DNA of 64,000 bases, from the NCBI RefSeq assembly GCF_030758415.1, contig NZ_CP132334.1, positions 2,058,001 to 2,122,000 of the forward strand. The letters run 5' to 3'. The notes beneath the pieces were generated by a model. That model saw only the letters and a program-made list of their open reading frames with translations. It searched no databases and had not been told where the DNA came from. Below are positions 1-9,730 of the stretch, in pieces (position 1 is the stretch's first letter; each line of letters opens with the position of its first letter). This DNA comes from Parvularcula sp. IMCC14364 (GTDB taxonomy: Bacteria > Pseudomonadota > Alphaproteobacteria > Caulobacterales > Parvularculaceae). The translations under genes were made by a program, and so were the position numbers.

Positions 1-848
1 CTGCCACCCCTGCGCGCGAAGGCAGCATCGTCAAACGCGGTGACGAATTGTGCCGGATTACCCCCGGCACCCGCAATGCCGGTCTGGCCGAAGCGCGTGC
101 TGCCCTCGACAAGGCCCAGATTGATTATAACGCCGCTGTCGAACTGGCCCAGCAGGGATATTCTTCAGAAGCTGCCGTTGCAGCGGCGCGTGCTGCACTG
201 GACCTAAGTCAGGCCAATCTGACCCGTGCCCGGATGGATTTTGCCAAAACAAAAATTACCGCCCCCTTCGACGGCATACTTGTAGAACGCCACGTGGAAG
301 TCGGGGATCTGCTGACGATTGGTGCATCCTGCGCCAAAGTGTCACAACTTGACCCGATCATCATCACCGGCTCCGTCTCTGAACAGGAAGTGCGGCGACT
401 GAGTCTCGGTGCCACAGCGCGAGTCACAGTTTCCGGTGGCGACGAACTCGATGCTGTCGTCAGACTGATTTCTCCAGCTGCGTCAAACATGACCCGAACC
501 TTTACCGTCGAACTTGAAGCGGCAAACCCCAATGCCCTGCCAGACGGATTAACGGCGAATGCACAGGTGAACCTTGGTAACAAACCGGCGCATCTTGTGC
601 CGCGCAATGCACTGCTGCAGGACGATTCAGGCGCTCTGGGCGTCCGCGTTGTCGAAAATATTTCCACCACTGACGGCCATGGCAAGGTGCGTTTCGCACC
701 GGTCTCGATCCTCAATGATGTGCCTGAAGGCGTCTGGGTTGCCGGGCTTGATGGCAGCATTGACCTGATTGTCCGGGGACAGGACTATGTAAAACATGGT
801 CAGGAAGTGCAGACGGCTGCACCTGGCGACATCGTGACGACGGGATAA
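1..848 (+). CDS. RND efflux periplasmic adaptor subunit (HlyD/MFP family), 5' truncated
   Basis: Membrane-fusion (adaptor) protein that links an inner-membrane RND pump to an outer-membrane channel. The frame is open from the window edge (first full codon at 3), so the N-terminus, with the signal peptide and first half of the lipoyl domain, is missing. The visible part begins with a lipoyl-like stretch (GSIVKRGDELCRI), then an Ala-rich alpha-hairpin (EARAALDKAQIDYNAA...), the returning lipoyl half (KITAPFDGILVERHVEVGDLL) and the beta-barrel and membrane-proximal domains. An internal TTG at 48 is not the start, because homology-like sequence continues upstream of it. It ends 7 bp before the RND permease gene on the same strand, so the two form an operon. 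Family call is secure; substrate is unknown. Confidence 0.9.
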   Translation, partial: ATPAREGSIVKRGDELCRITPGTRNAGLAEARAALDKAQIDYNAAVELAQQGYSSEAAVAAARAALDLSQANLTRARMDFAKTKITAPFDGILVERHVEVGDLLTIGASCAKVSQLDPIIITGSVSEQEVRRLSLGATARVTVSGGDELDAVVRLISPAASNMTRTFTVELEAANPNALPDGLTANAQVNLGNKPAHLVPRNALLQDDSGALGVRVVENISTTDGHGKVRFAPVSILNDVPEGVWVAGLDGSIDLIVRGQDYVKHGQEVQTAAPGDIVTTG

Positions 849-855
849 AATCAGC

Positions 856-3800
856 ATGACGCATCTGGTCGATATTGCTTTCAAGCGCGCCAAGGTAACC
901 CTGCTGGCGCTGGCGCTTCTCGTATTTGCCGGGGTCAATTCGTTCAATACCATCCCGCGTGAAGCAGACCCGGATGTGCCATTGCCCATGGCATTGATTG
1001 TTATCCCATTGCCCGGTGTTTCGCCTGAAGATGCAGAGCGACTTCTCATCAAACCCACGGAACTGGAACTGCAGTCCCTCGAAGGTGTGACGGAAATGAA
1101 TGCGCTCGCCTATGAAGGCGCTGCACAGATCCGCCTTGAGTTTGAGCCGACCGCCAATATGGATCAGGCACTCGTTGACATACGCGAAGCGGTCGACAAA
1201 GCCCGCAGTGAATATCCCGCTGAAGCGCTGGAGCCGTTGATCGAGGAATTCAACGCCCAGCAGATGTTCCCGATCATCTCGATCACCCTGTCAGGCGATG
1301 TCCCCGACCGTACACTCTACCTGACCGCTGACAGATTGCAGAAATCTCTCCAGAACGTCCAGGGCGTGCTGGAAGTGGACCTTGTCGGCCAACGCGATGA
1401 AGTCCTTGAAGTGGTCATCGACCCTGACACCTTGCAATCCTATGGCTTGAGCGCACAGGAAGTTGCCGCCGCCATCCGCAACAATAACAGTCTGATTACA
1501 GCCGGCTCGATCCGTTTTCCCGATGGTGCCTATGCCGTCAAATTACCGGGATTGATCCGCTCTGTCGCGGAAATGGAATCCATCCCGGTGCGTAGTGATG
1601 GCGAGAGTGTCGTTCTGTTATCGGATGTCGCAGACATTCGTCGCACATTCGAGGATACTGACGGCTATGCCCAGTTCAATGGCGAGCCTGCTGTTGGCCT
1701 CAATGTCAGCAAACGCTCCGGTGCCAACATTATAGACATGACCGAAGGGGTCAAAAGAGTGACGGAGGAAATGGCTGCAGCACCTGATTGGCCCAGTTCG
1801 ATCCGGTACGAATTCATCGGCGATCAATCCTATTTCGTCGACACGATCCTTAATAGCCTGACAGCTTCCATCGTTCTCGCCATCCTTCTGGTCATGATTG
1901 TTGTCGTCGCGGCATTGGGCCTGCGCTCTGCTGTTATGGTCGGTTTTGCCATTCCCTCATCGTTCCTGATCGGCCTCGCACTGCTCAATCTGTCGGGTTA
2001 CACCCTGAATATGATGACCATGTTTGCCATGGTCCTTTCCGTCGGGATGCTGGTGGATGGGGCCATCGTGGTTGTTGAATTCGCTGATCGGCGCATGACC
2101 GAAGGGGCAACGCGCCGGGATGCCTATGCCAGTGCCGCGAAGCGCATGTTCTGGCCGATTGTCGCCTCCACCGCGACAACACTGGCGGCGTTTGTGCCGT
2201 TCCTGTTCTGGCAGGACGTGCCCGGACAGTTCATGCGCCTTTTGCCCATTACGCTGATATTCATTCTGACCGGGTCGGTTTTTGTCGCCCTTATCTTTCT
2301 GCCGCTCTTTGGTTCATTCTTCGCCATACCGGAAGTCGTGAAAAAGCGGCTCGGCTTGAAGGGTAAGACGGACAACGACAAGCAAGCCGACTTCGACAGC
2401 ATAGACCCAACAACACTGACCAACATTACCGGGCGCTACGCGCGCTTTATACGCTGGATCCTGCGCAAACCGCTGGCCACACTTGTCGTGGCGTTCATTG
2501 TGCTGAATTTCTGTATTTTCATGTTCAGCAACGCCACACCAGAATCCGAGTTTTTTATCCGCGGTGACAGCGAGCAGACCTATATTAACATCCAGGGTCG
2601 AGGTAATATCTCGGAACAAGAGAAACTGCAGATCGCCAACGAAGTGCGGCAGAAGGTCGAAGGTCACTACGCGATAGAGAGCATCTATACCCAGACCGGC
2701 CCGGCCCTCAGCCGTGGTAACAACTCACCGGTTGAGACGATTGCGCAACTCAATATTGAGCTGATCCATTACGAAGATCGCGAACACAGTCTCGTCATTC
2801 TGGAGGAATTCCGTCGGCTGACTGCCGGCCTGCCGGGTATCGTGCTTGAGATAGGCCAACCTGAAAACGGCCCACCTATTGGCAAGGACGTACAGGTTGA
2901 GATCGTCGTAGAAGATGATGTAAAGGCACGGGAAGCAGCGCGCCTGATCCGTGAATTTGTCAATCAGAGTACGGTTGAAGTGAACGGGCTGGAAGTACCA
3001 ACCTATATCGATATTGAGGACAATCGCCCCCTGCCCGGCATTGAATGGGCCCTACAGGTAGATCGCGAACAGGCGGGCCGCTTCGGTGTCTCTATTGATG
3101 ATATTGGGGCGGCTATCCAGCTGGTGACGGATGGATTGCTGATTGACAAGTTCCGCCCGGATAACAGCGACGAAGAAATCGATATCCGCATCCGTTATCC
3201 TGCCGAAGAGCGTACCATTGCGGCTCTGGAGGAAATACAGATACAGACACAGTCCGGCCCGCTGCCAATTTCAAATTTCGTACAGCGTGTTGCTCAGCCG
3301 CAGATTGACCGCGTCACCCGTCGCGACAGCCGCCGCGTTCTGGATGTTAAAGCCAACGGCAACAGCAATATATCGGGCCATCAGGTCAGTCAGGACCTTG
3401 CCATATCGGTAATGCAGGAATGGCTCGACAGTGGTGATCTGGCAGAAGCAGTTGGCCCCGGCGTTCCATGGGCACTTGTCGGGTCTACGGAAGAACGCGA
3501 CCAAGCTTCAACATTTTTCGCCGGTGCCATGGCCGCTGCCATGTTCATGATCGGGCTGATCCTGCTGTTGCAGTTCAACTCATTCTATCATGCCGCGCTT
3601 ACCCTGTCGGCGGTGGTGTTATCAGTATTCGGTGTTCTCCTGGGCATCGCCCTTACCGGCCAGTATATTTCCGTGATCATGACGGGTACCGGAATCGTTG
3701 CTCTTGCCGGAATTGTCGTTAACAACAACATTGTACTGATTGATACCTATCAGCACCTGCGCAAAACCGGCCTTTCGATTGAAGAAGCCGTCATCCGCAC

Positions 3801-4197
3801 CGCTGCGCAACGCGCGCGCCCTGTATTGATGACAACGATTACAACGATCATGGGTCTGCTACCCATGGTGTTCGAGATCAATGTGAATTTCCTCACAGGC
3901 CAGATCGGGATCGGTAACGCCGTCTCTGACTGGTGGGTGCTACTGTCATCAGCTGTGGTTTACGGGCTTGCCTTTTCTACATTGCTGACACTTGTATTGA
4001 CGCCAGTTCTTCTGGCAGCCCCCAGCCAGATACCGGCCAACCTGATGATTGCCTGGCGTGAAATCCGTGACTGGATCGGCGAAATGCGCGGACACCCGGC
4101 AGTACATTCATCCGCTCAGGGACAGGCTGCACTGACAGCCGAAAATAGTACCAGACAGGGGTCTGATGATGACTATCACCGTACAGCCGCCGAGTAA
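856..4197 (+). CDS. Efflux RND transporter permease subunit (AcrB-type HAE family)
   Basis: Proton-driven inner-membrane pump of 1113 aa, a typical length for the AcrB/MexB superfamily. The order is: N-terminal TM helix (residues ~10-30), porter subdomains with the conserved start (READPDVPLPMALIVIPLPGVSPEDAERL), a cluster of TM helices from about residue 328 (ILNSLTASIVLAILLVMIVVV) to ~490, a second periplasmic loop, and a second TM cluster from ~885 to ~1055. The TM4-like helix carries GMLVDGAIVVVEFADRR, which contains the acidic position used for proton relay. The gene follows the adaptor by 7 bp and precedes a 2OG oxygenase-like gene by 18 bp, suggesting a three-gene operon without its own outer-membrane channel in this window. 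No strong Shine-Dalgarno is seen before ATG 856, which fits translational coupling. Confidence 0.95.
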   Translation: MTHLVDIAFKRAKVTLLALALLVFAGVNSFNTIPREADPDVPLPMALIVIPLPGVSPEDAERLLIKPTELELQSLEGVTEMNALAYEGAAQIRLEFEPTANMDQALVDIREAVDKARSEYPAEALEPLIEEFNAQQMFPIISITLSGDVPDRTLYLTADRLQKSLQNVQGVLEVDLVGQRDEVLEVVIDPDTLQSYGLSAQEVAAAIRNNNSLITAGSIRFPDGAYAVKLPGLIRSVAEMESIPVRSDGESVVLLSDVADIRRTFEDTDGYAQFNGEPAVGLNVSKRSGANIIDMTEGVKRVTEEMAAAPDWPSSIRYEFIGDQSYFVDTILNSLTASIVLAILLVMIVVVAALGLRSAVMVGFAIPSSFLIGLALLNLSGYTLNMMTMFAMVLSVGMLVDGAIVVVEFADRRMTEGATRRDAYASAAKRMFWPIVASTATTLAAFVPFLFWQDVPGQFMRLLPITLIFILTGSVFVALIFLPLFGSFFAIPEVVKKRLGLKGKTDNDKQADFDSIDPTTLTNITGRYARFIRWILRKPLATLVVAFIVLNFCIFMFSNATPESEFFIRGDSEQTYINIQGRGNISEQEKLQIANEVRQKVEGHYAIESIYTQTGPALSRGNNSPVETIAQLNIELIHYEDREHSLVILEEFRRLTAGLPGIVLEIGQPENGPPIGKDVQVEIVVEDDVKAREAARLIREFVNQSTVEVNGLEVPTYIDIEDNRPLPGIEWALQVDREQAGRFGVSIDDIGAAIQLVTDGLLIDKFRPDNSDEEIDIRIRYPAEERTIAALEEIQIQTQSGPLPISNFVQRVAQPQIDRVTRRDSRRVLDVKANGNSNISGHQVSQDLAISVMQEWLDSGDLAEAVGPGVPWALVGSTEERDQASTFFAGAMAAAMFMIGLILLLQFNSFYHAALTLSAVVLSVFGVLLGIALTGQYISVIMTGTGIVALAGIVVNNNIVLIDTYQHLRKTGLSIEEAVIRTAAQRARPVLMTTITTIMGLLPMVFEINVNFLTGQIGIGNAVSDWWVLLSSAVVYGLAFSTLLTLVLTPVLLAAPSQIPANLMIAWREIRDWIGEMRGHPAVHSSAQGQAALTAENSTRQGSDDDYHRTAAE

Positions 4198-4215
4198 CGC
4201 CGGAGGAGCCTGATC

Positions 4216-4866
4216 ATGACAACCGCTCAGGATGTACGCAGCCGGACTATCTTTCCAACCCTGGTACTTGAATGCACCGTTCCGGATGCTGAGCGCATCA
4301 ATGTGGAGCTCAAACAGGCAATCCTGCAAAAGAAATCCGAAGATGCGGGCATTCACCGCTCCAATTTCAATGGCTGGCATTCTAAAGATGACATTCTTCA
4401 ATGGGGCGGCGATGCCATGCGCACGGTCGCGGTCGCTGCGATAGAAATGTGCAATGGCTTCACCCATGATGACGGGATGAAGAATGATGAGCCACGCTTC
4501 AGCTGGAGCATTCAGGCATGGGCCAATGTCTCACAGAAAGGGGCATCCAATCAGTATCACGCCCATCCAGGCGCGTTCTGGTCAGCCGTTTACTTTGTCG
4601 ATGATGGTGGCTCGGAAAACAGCGGACAGCTTGTCCTGCAGGATCCGCGTTTTCCCCTCAACAAGATGACTGTGCCGGATCTCAGCGTTCGGGACACGCA
4701 AGGCAACCGGGAACGCACGGAAATATCTGTCACGCCAAAACCCGGCAGAATGCTCGCCTTTCCTTCATGGCTGACTCACGGCGTGCGCCCGCATCAGGGT
4801 GAGCAGGATCGCATTTCCATTGCCATGAATCTGATTGCAAGCCCAATCGCAAAACCCGCTTCTTAG
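4216..4866 (+). CDS. Putative 2OG-Fe(II) oxygenase, TIGR02466-like
   Basis: Small protein (216 aa) resembling the TIGR02466 family of putative 2-oxoglutarate/Fe(II) oxygenases. The jelly-roll signature is visible: a first metal His in YHAHPGAFWSAVYFVDDGG (around residue 115), and a distal segment PGRMLAFPSWLTHGVRPHQG with a second His, followed by an Arg (EQDRISIAMNL) in the usual 2-oxoglutarate-binding position. ATG 4216 is preceded by a good ribosome site (GGAGGAG). It lies 18 bp after the RND permease and is probably cotranscribed with it. Substrate is unknown; whether it acts on something the pump moves is only a guess. The gene converges on the LysM gene, 14 bp away. Confidence 0.8.
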   Translation: MTTAQDVRSRTIFPTLVLECTVPDAERINVELKQAILQKKSEDAGIHRSNFNGWHSKDDILQWGGDAMRTVAVAAIEMCNGFTHDDGMKNDEPRFSWSIQAWANVSQKGASNQYHAHPGAFWSAVYFVDDGGSENSGQLVLQDPRFPLNKMTVPDLSVRDTQGNRERTEISVTPKPGRMLAFPSWLTHGVRPHQGEQDRISIAMNLIASPIAKPAS

Positions 4867-4880
4867 GCAGCACTCAGACG

Positions 4881-5855
4881 TTACTGGTCGCCTGAATCCT
4901 CTTCCTCGTCTTCCGGGACAGTGAATATCTGCCCGGGATAGATAAGATCAGGGTCACGGATCTGGCTGGCATTCGCTTCATAGATAATCGTATATTGAGC
5001 GCCTTCACCATAGATGCGACGGGAAATCACCCAGAGGGAATTGCCGGGCTGCACAATCACATTGCCATCTTTGAACTGAACATCACTGTATGACGCCCGC
5101 TCGAACGGTAGTTCCAGGGCATATTCAGGCTCGCCAAACTCATCCAGTTGGATCACCTGCAACGTGTAACGACCCGGCATGATGGATTCCGAAATGGACC
5201 AGCGGCCATTTTCATCTGCCGTTGTCTGACCGATGAAACTGCGGTTCGCGTAAATGGATACTGTTGCGCCCGGTGACGCACGCCCGGCAAAGACGACACT
5301 GCCGGCATCATCATAATCAATCGTTTCGAGCGCCAGAGGCCCTAGACTGACATCCGGGTCGGTCGGGCGTTGCAATACTTCGCTGGCACCGCCCGGTGTG
5401 GTGCGCAGGATCAGCGGTTTGTCTCCCTCACGCTCGGGCACATAAATCACAATCGTCTCATCTGACTGGATCGTCAGCCCATCCGTGGTGGTCATGGAAA
5501 GGGTCAGCTCGACCGGACCTGCCTTGAGAGGTGTTTCCGTATTGATCGCCCAACTGCCGTCACGCCCCGCCGTTTCAGTTTCCAGCGGCTCTTCATTGGC
5601 AAAAATGGTCACTTCCGCCTCAGGGGCCGCAACCCCCGCAATGACGGCAAATCCGCTACGGTCAACGCGGACAATATCAAACCGAGGTGGCTGAATACCC
5701 GGATCAGGCTCCACTTCTGTAATGTCCGTCTCTTGTGTTACTTCCTCGGAGACTTCAGGTGTTTCCTGCGACGGCAGCCAGCCCGCTTTTTGCACGATGA
5801 AGTAACCACCAATTGCCAGCAGGATCAGCAGCAGAAACAGAAAAATGACACGCAT
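4881..5855 (-). CDS. LysM-domain protein with Ig-like repeats, membrane-anchored
   Basis: 324 aa protein with one N-terminal hydrophobic helix (residues ~3-24), an acidic linker, two Ig-like segments (around residues 60-145 and 175-255, each containing the pattern G.A.PGA.V.I.AN...G.T.AD..G.W) and a C-terminal LysM domain (VQPGNSLWVISRRIYGEGAQYTIIYEANASQIRDPDLIYPGQIFTVP). It is probably anchored in the inner membrane with the LysM domain binding peptidoglycan, or secreted. The start ATG at 5855 is backed by AAGGG at 8 nt spacing. The protein ends in an acidic tail (EDEEEDSGDQ). No operon partner is evident; the next gene upstream is divergent (LOG family). Proteins of this architecture are common and poorly characterised in alphaproteobacteria. 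Confidence 0.85.
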   Translation of the reverse strand: MRVIFLFLLLILLAIGGYFIVQKAGWLPSQETPEVSEEVTQETDITEVEPDPGIQPPRFDIVRVDRSGFAVIAGVAAPEAEVTIFANEEPLETETAGRDGSWAINTETPLKAGPVELTLSMTTTDGLTIQSDETIVIYVPEREGDKPLILRTTPGGASEVLQRPTDPDVSLGPLALETIDYDDAGSVVFAGRASPGATVSIYANRSFIGQTTADENGRWSISESIMPGRYTLQVIQLDEFGEPEYALELPFERASYSDVQFKDGNVIVQPGNSLWVISRRIYGEGAQYTIIYEANASQIRDPDLIYPGQIFTVPEDEEEDSGDQ

Positions 5856-5982
5856 TGAGATTACCCTTCAGATTACCATCAGGCGGGTTTATTGCCGGAG
5901 CGATTCCACCTAAACATCATTTTATCTGGCACACCTTAGCATGTCCTGCTAGCAAGGCCAGCAGCCTTGAAAGCGGAAAGAA

Positions 5983-6546
5983 ATGACCGGATTGAAATCC
6001 TTATGCGTTTACTGCGGCTCCCGAATGGGAGATGAGCCCATTTTTGCCGATGCGGCGACACAACTGGGCAAGCACATGGCAAAAGAGCAAGTGCGCCTTG
6101 TCTATGGCGGCGGCAAGCTCGGATTGATGGGCACCGTGGCAGGGGCTGCGCGCGATCATGGCGGCGATGTGTATGGGATCATCCCGAAATTCCTTGTCGA
6201 AATGGAAGGCATCCTGGAGGGCGTCGATCATGAAATCGTCGAGACCATGCATGAGCGCAAGATGATGATGTTCGAGCAGTCAGACGCTATCTGTACCCTG
6301 CCGGGGGGTATCGGCACGCTGGAGGAAATTATCGAAGTACTCTCCTGGGCCCGTCTGGACCTGCACCGCAAACCGGTTGTCCTTCTGAATATTGGTGGCT
6401 TCTGGTCGCCTCTGGTGGAACTCCTTAACCACATCATTGATCGTGGTTTCGCGGCGGAGGAATTGCGTCACGATATTGTTCTTGTCGACAAGCCGGAAGA
6501 TGTTATTCCGGCTGCGGAAGATCGATTGATGAGAAGCAGGCTCTGA
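5983..6546 (+). CDS. LOG family (TIGR00730) nucleotide 5'-monophosphate phosphoribohydrolase
   Basis: 187 aa Rossmann-like protein of the LOG/'lysine decarboxylase-like' family. The family hallmark PGGxGTxxE is present as LPGGIGTLEEIIE (residues ~105-117), as are the N-terminal nucleotide-binding start CVYCGSRMG and the VYGGGKLGLMG loop. Family members cleave cytokinin riboside 5'-monophosphates or other nucleoside monophosphates to free base and ribose phosphate; older 'lysine decarboxylase' annotations are wrong. The start ATG 5983 follows GGAAAG. It ends 6 bp before the convergent gltX stop. In bacteria without plant association the role is more likely nucleotide housekeeping than hormone synthesis. 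Confidence 0.9.
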   Translation: MTGLKSLCVYCGSRMGDEPIFADAATQLGKHMAKEQVRLVYGGGKLGLMGTVAGAARDHGGDVYGIIPKFLVEMEGILEGVDHEIVETMHERKMMMFEQSDAICTLPGGIGTLEEIIEVLSWARLDLHRKPVVLLNIGGFWSPLVELLNHIIDRGFAAEELRHDIVLVDKPEDVIPAAEDRLMRSRL

Positions 6547-6552
6547 CTGAAA

Positions 6553-7899
6553 TCAGGCACGCTCTCCCCGCAGGCGCGCGCGCGCCTTTTCCGGACCAAT
6601 TAACTGGAAGATAACGGGCATATCCGGCCCATGGGGCAGACCTGTCAACGCAAGACGCAAGGGCATGAATAACTGCTTGCCCTTGCGGCCTGTTTTTTCT
6701 TTCAACGTATTCACAAGCTCTTTCCAGCTGGTCTCATCAAGCGCATCCGGCACCAGCGTGGCAGCTTCATCCGTAAAAGCCTTGTCTTCGATCACGGGAT
6801 CGATCTGTTCACGTATCATGTCCCGCCAGGTCGATACGTCAGAAAGTTTTTCTATGTTCCCGCGAACGGCAAGCCAAAGCGGTTCATCAACATCCAGCGC
6901 TGCCAGCCTGTCAGCCAGAGCGGTAAAGGGCAGATCATGCAGGATTTTCGCATTGAGCTGCTCAAGTTCCTTCGGGTCAAACCGTGCTGGCGCCCTGCCC
7001 ATTTTCTCGAAGGAAAAACCCTCAACCAGCTCGTTGATGTCTGCCTTTGGCTGTACCGGATCAGCGGTGCCAAGGCGCGCCAGCAAACTGCTGATGGCCT
7101 GGGGCTCAATCCCTGCCTCACGCAAGCCTTCAATGGAAAGAGAGCCAAACCGCTTCGACAGCCCCTCCCCGTCCGCTCCCACAAGCAGGGAGTGGTGGGC
7201 AAAAGCGGGCATGGTGCCAGCCCCCTTGAAGCGTATCAGATGCGCAAACAGTTCTATCTGCGTGGCAGTGTTGGTCACATGATCCTCGCCCCGGATCACA
7301 TGAGTGATGCCGAAATCCACATCATCCACACAGGACGGCAGCGTATAGAGATATTGCCCGTCCTCCCGGATCAGAACGGGGTCTGACACGGCCGACGTAT
7401 CCACCTTCACATCGCCGCGGATCAGGTCCTGCCATTCCACGGGCTGCTGGGACAGTTTCAACCGCCAATGGGGTCGGCGACCTTCAGCCTCATAGGATTT
7501 TTTTTCTGCCTCACTCAGCTCAAGTGCCGCACGGTCATAAACAGGTGGCAGGCTGCGAGCCCGCTGAAGCTTGCGCTTGCGATCAAGTTCGTCTGCTGTC
7601 TCATAGCAGGCATAGAGCAATCCCTGCTCTTTCAGCCAGTTGGCCGCAGCGTCATATTCGCCAAAGCGCTCGGACTGGCGGGCAAATGCCTGATGTGTAA
7701 TCCCGAGCCAGCCAAGATCATGCTGGATACCGTCTTCGTACTCTTTTGTTGACCGGGCCTGATCGGTATCATCAGAGCGCAGCATCAAGATGCCGCCTTC
7801 CTTCTGCGCGAACAGCCAGTTGAGCAGTGCGGCACGCACATTCCCGACATGAATTTTGCCAGTTGGTGACGGAGCAAATCTTACCTTAACCTGAGACAT
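6553..7899 (-). CDS. gltX: Glutamyl-tRNA synthetase (GluRS)
   Basis: 448 aa class I aminoacyl-tRNA synthetase charging tRNA with glutamate in the cytoplasm. The N-terminus carries RFAPSPTGKIHVGNVRAALLNWLFA, in which the HIGH box reads HVGN. The second ATP motif is present as GLSKRFG rather than the more usual KLSKR, so the first lysine-side position is Gly. A C-terminal helical anticodon-binding region follows. The start ATG is preceded by AGGTAAG. Many alphaproteobacteria carry two GluRS paralogues, one of which serves tRNA-Gln for the transamidation route; the HVGN-type sequence suggests this may be one of a pair, but the second copy would lie outside the window. It is convergent with the LOG gene; nadE lies upstream on the same strand. 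Confidence 0.93.
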   Translation of the reverse strand: MSQVKVRFAPSPTGKIHVGNVRAALLNWLFAQKEGGILMLRSDDTDQARSTKEYEDGIQHDLGWLGITHQAFARQSERFGEYDAAANWLKEQGLLYACYETADELDRKRKLQRARSLPPVYDRAALELSEAEKKSYEAEGRRPHWRLKLSQQPVEWQDLIRGDVKVDTSAVSDPVLIREDGQYLYTLPSCVDDVDFGITHVIRGEDHVTNTATQIELFAHLIRFKGAGTMPAFAHHSLLVGADGEGLSKRFGSLSIEGLREAGIEPQAISSLLARLGTADPVQPKADINELVEGFSFEKMGRAPARFDPKELEQLNAKILHDLPFTALADRLAALDVDEPLWLAVRGNIEKLSDVSTWRDMIREQIDPVIEDKAFTDEAATLVPDALDETSWKELVNTLKEKTGRKGKQLFMPLRLALTGLPHGPDMPVIFQLIGPEKARARLRGERA

Positions 7900-7971
7900 T
7901 CAACTTACCTGATTTTCGGAACAGACGGCCATAGCGACAGATATGGCAAGGGTCAAACAAAAGCGGCGCAG

Positions 7972-9657
7972 CTATCGGTCGCGGAAGCCGTTGGTGATGG
8001 GATAACGACGGTCACGCCCGAAATTCCGGACGGTGATCTTTGGCCCCGGCGGGGCCTGACGGCGCTTATATTCGGCAACATATAACAGATGCTGGATACG
8101 CCGCACGACATCTTCTTCCTGTGGCGGGCGGCCATTCGCCCCGGCAATGATCTCCCGCACCGACAGCTCGTCCTCAACAAGCCCACGCAATATATCGTCA
8201 AGTTGATCATAGGGCGGCAGGCTGTCCTGGTCTTTCTGGTCTTCACGCAATTCTGCTGACGGGGGCTTGGTAATGATGTTGGCCGGGATAACCTTCCCTT
8301 CCGGCCCCAGCATCCCGGCTGGGTGGTGTTCATTGCGCCACCTGCACAGAGCAAAGACTTCCGTCTTGTAAACGTCCTTGAGCGGATTATAGCCACCATT
8401 CATGTCGCCATAGAGGGTTGCGTAGCCAACAGACATTTCTGACTTGTTGCCGGTGGTCAGGACCATGGGGCCAAATTTGTTCGAAATTGCCATCAACAGC
8501 ACACCGCGAATACGCGACTGGATATTTTCTTCCGTTGTGTCCGCTGCTGTGCCCTCAAACGTTTTTGCCAGCATGTCTGAAAATGCTGACACGGCTGGTT
8601 CTATAGCGATATTTTCGTAGGAGACGCCCAGCAGTTCCGCACATTGCTCTGCATCGGTGTGGCTCTCCCCGGCAGTGTACCGGGAGGGCATCATGATGCA
8701 CCGCACACGCTCTGCCCCCAGCGCATCTACAGCGATGGCCGCCGTCAGAGCGGAGTCGACACCGCCCGACAAGCCGATCACAACACCAGAAAACCGGTTC
8801 TTGTTTACGTAATCCCGCACCCCCATCACCAGTGCCTGATACATCAGGGAGCGTTGCGGGGGCAGCGCATCTTCCGGACCACTTTCACATTCCCATCCGG
8901 TGGATTTTTTTTGCCACTGGGTCAGTGTCACAGCCCGGGTAAAGGCTGGCAGCTGGAATTTTTTTTTGCCCGCGGGCTGGGTGACGAAGGAGGCGCCATC
9001 AAAGACCAGTTCATCCTGCCCTCCCAGCTGGTTGACGAAAATGACCGGTAACCCTGTTTCGGCTGCGCGCGCTTCGGCCACAGCATGACGTTCTGCATGG
9101 GCGGTCATCCGGAAGGGAGAGCCATGGGGCGCAACCAGCATCTCCGCCCCCTGCGCGGCAAGTTCTGCTGCCGCATCCGGGTACCAGAGGTCCTCGCAGA
9201 CCATCAGGCCTATCTTGACCCCCTTGAAACTGACCGGTGCCAGCCCCTTCCCGGCACGATAACGACGTGGTTCATCGAAGACGCCGTAATTGGGCAGGCG
9301 TGTTTTATAAACGACCGCAGAAATTTTTCCCTCGGCACACAGAATGGCTGCGTTGAAGGGCTGGCCACCGCCCTGATCCGTGGTTGCCCATGGGGCCCCA
9401 ATGATCATGGCTGGACCACTATCGGCTGTTCTAACTGCCAGGTCCTCGACCGCCGCGCGGCACGCCCGTTGATAGGCTGGTTTCAGCACGAGGTCTTCTG
9501 GCGGATAGCCGCTGACGATCAACTCCGGCAGCACCACCAGATCTGCCTGCTGCGCGGCGGCCTGATCGCGCGCCGCCAGAATTTTTTCTACATTGCCGTC
9601 GATATCCCCGACTGTCGGGGCAATCTGGGCAATACTGATACGAAGCCGGTCTGTCAT
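7972..9657 (-). CDS. nadE: Glutamine-dependent NAD+ synthetase
   Basis: 561 aa two-domain enzyme that makes NAD from nicotinic acid adenine dinucleotide, ATP and glutamine. The N-terminal nitrilase-type glutaminase domain has the Glu/Lys/Cys triad (VVLPELIVSGYP, KTRLPNYGVFDEPR, GLMVCEDLWYPD). The C-terminal synthetase domain has the PP-loop IGLSGGVDSAL at about residue 295 and the GNKSEMSVGYATLYGDMNGGYNPLKDVYKT segment. The frame is open further upstream to a TTG at 9696, but ATG 9657 matches the usual N-terminus (MTDRLRISIAQIAPTVGDI). The ribosome site is weak at this start. The gap to gltX is 72 bp on the same strand, so the two may be cotranscribed. Confidence 0.95.
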   Translation of the reverse strand: MTDRLRISIAQIAPTVGDIDGNVEKILAARDQAAAQQADLVVLPELIVSGYPPEDLVLKPAYQRACRAAVEDLAVRTADSGPAMIIGAPWATTDQGGGQPFNAAILCAEGKISAVVYKTRLPNYGVFDEPRRYRAGKGLAPVSFKGVKIGLMVCEDLWYPDAAAELAAQGAEMLVAPHGSPFRMTAHAERHAVAEARAAETGLPVIFVNQLGGQDELVFDGASFVTQPAGKKKFQLPAFTRAVTLTQWQKKSTGWECESGPEDALPPQRSLMYQALVMGVRDYVNKNRFSGVVIGLSGGVDSALTAAIAVDALGAERVRCIMMPSRYTAGESHTDAEQCAELLGVSYENIAIEPAVSAFSDMLAKTFEGTAADTTEENIQSRIRGVLLMAISNKFGPMVLTTGNKSEMSVGYATLYGDMNGGYNPLKDVYKTEVFALCRWRNEHHPAGMLGPEGKVIPANIITKPPSAELREDQKDQDSLPPYDQLDDILRGLVEDELSVREIIAGANGRPPQEEDVVRRIQHLLYVAEYKRRQAPPGPKITVRNFGRDRRYPITNGFRDR

Positions 9658-9730
9658 GGCGGATATGTAAAAGCCTTCCCCCCGGCGTACCAGCAAAATT
9701 TACGGCCGCCACGCCCATCACATGATGCAG

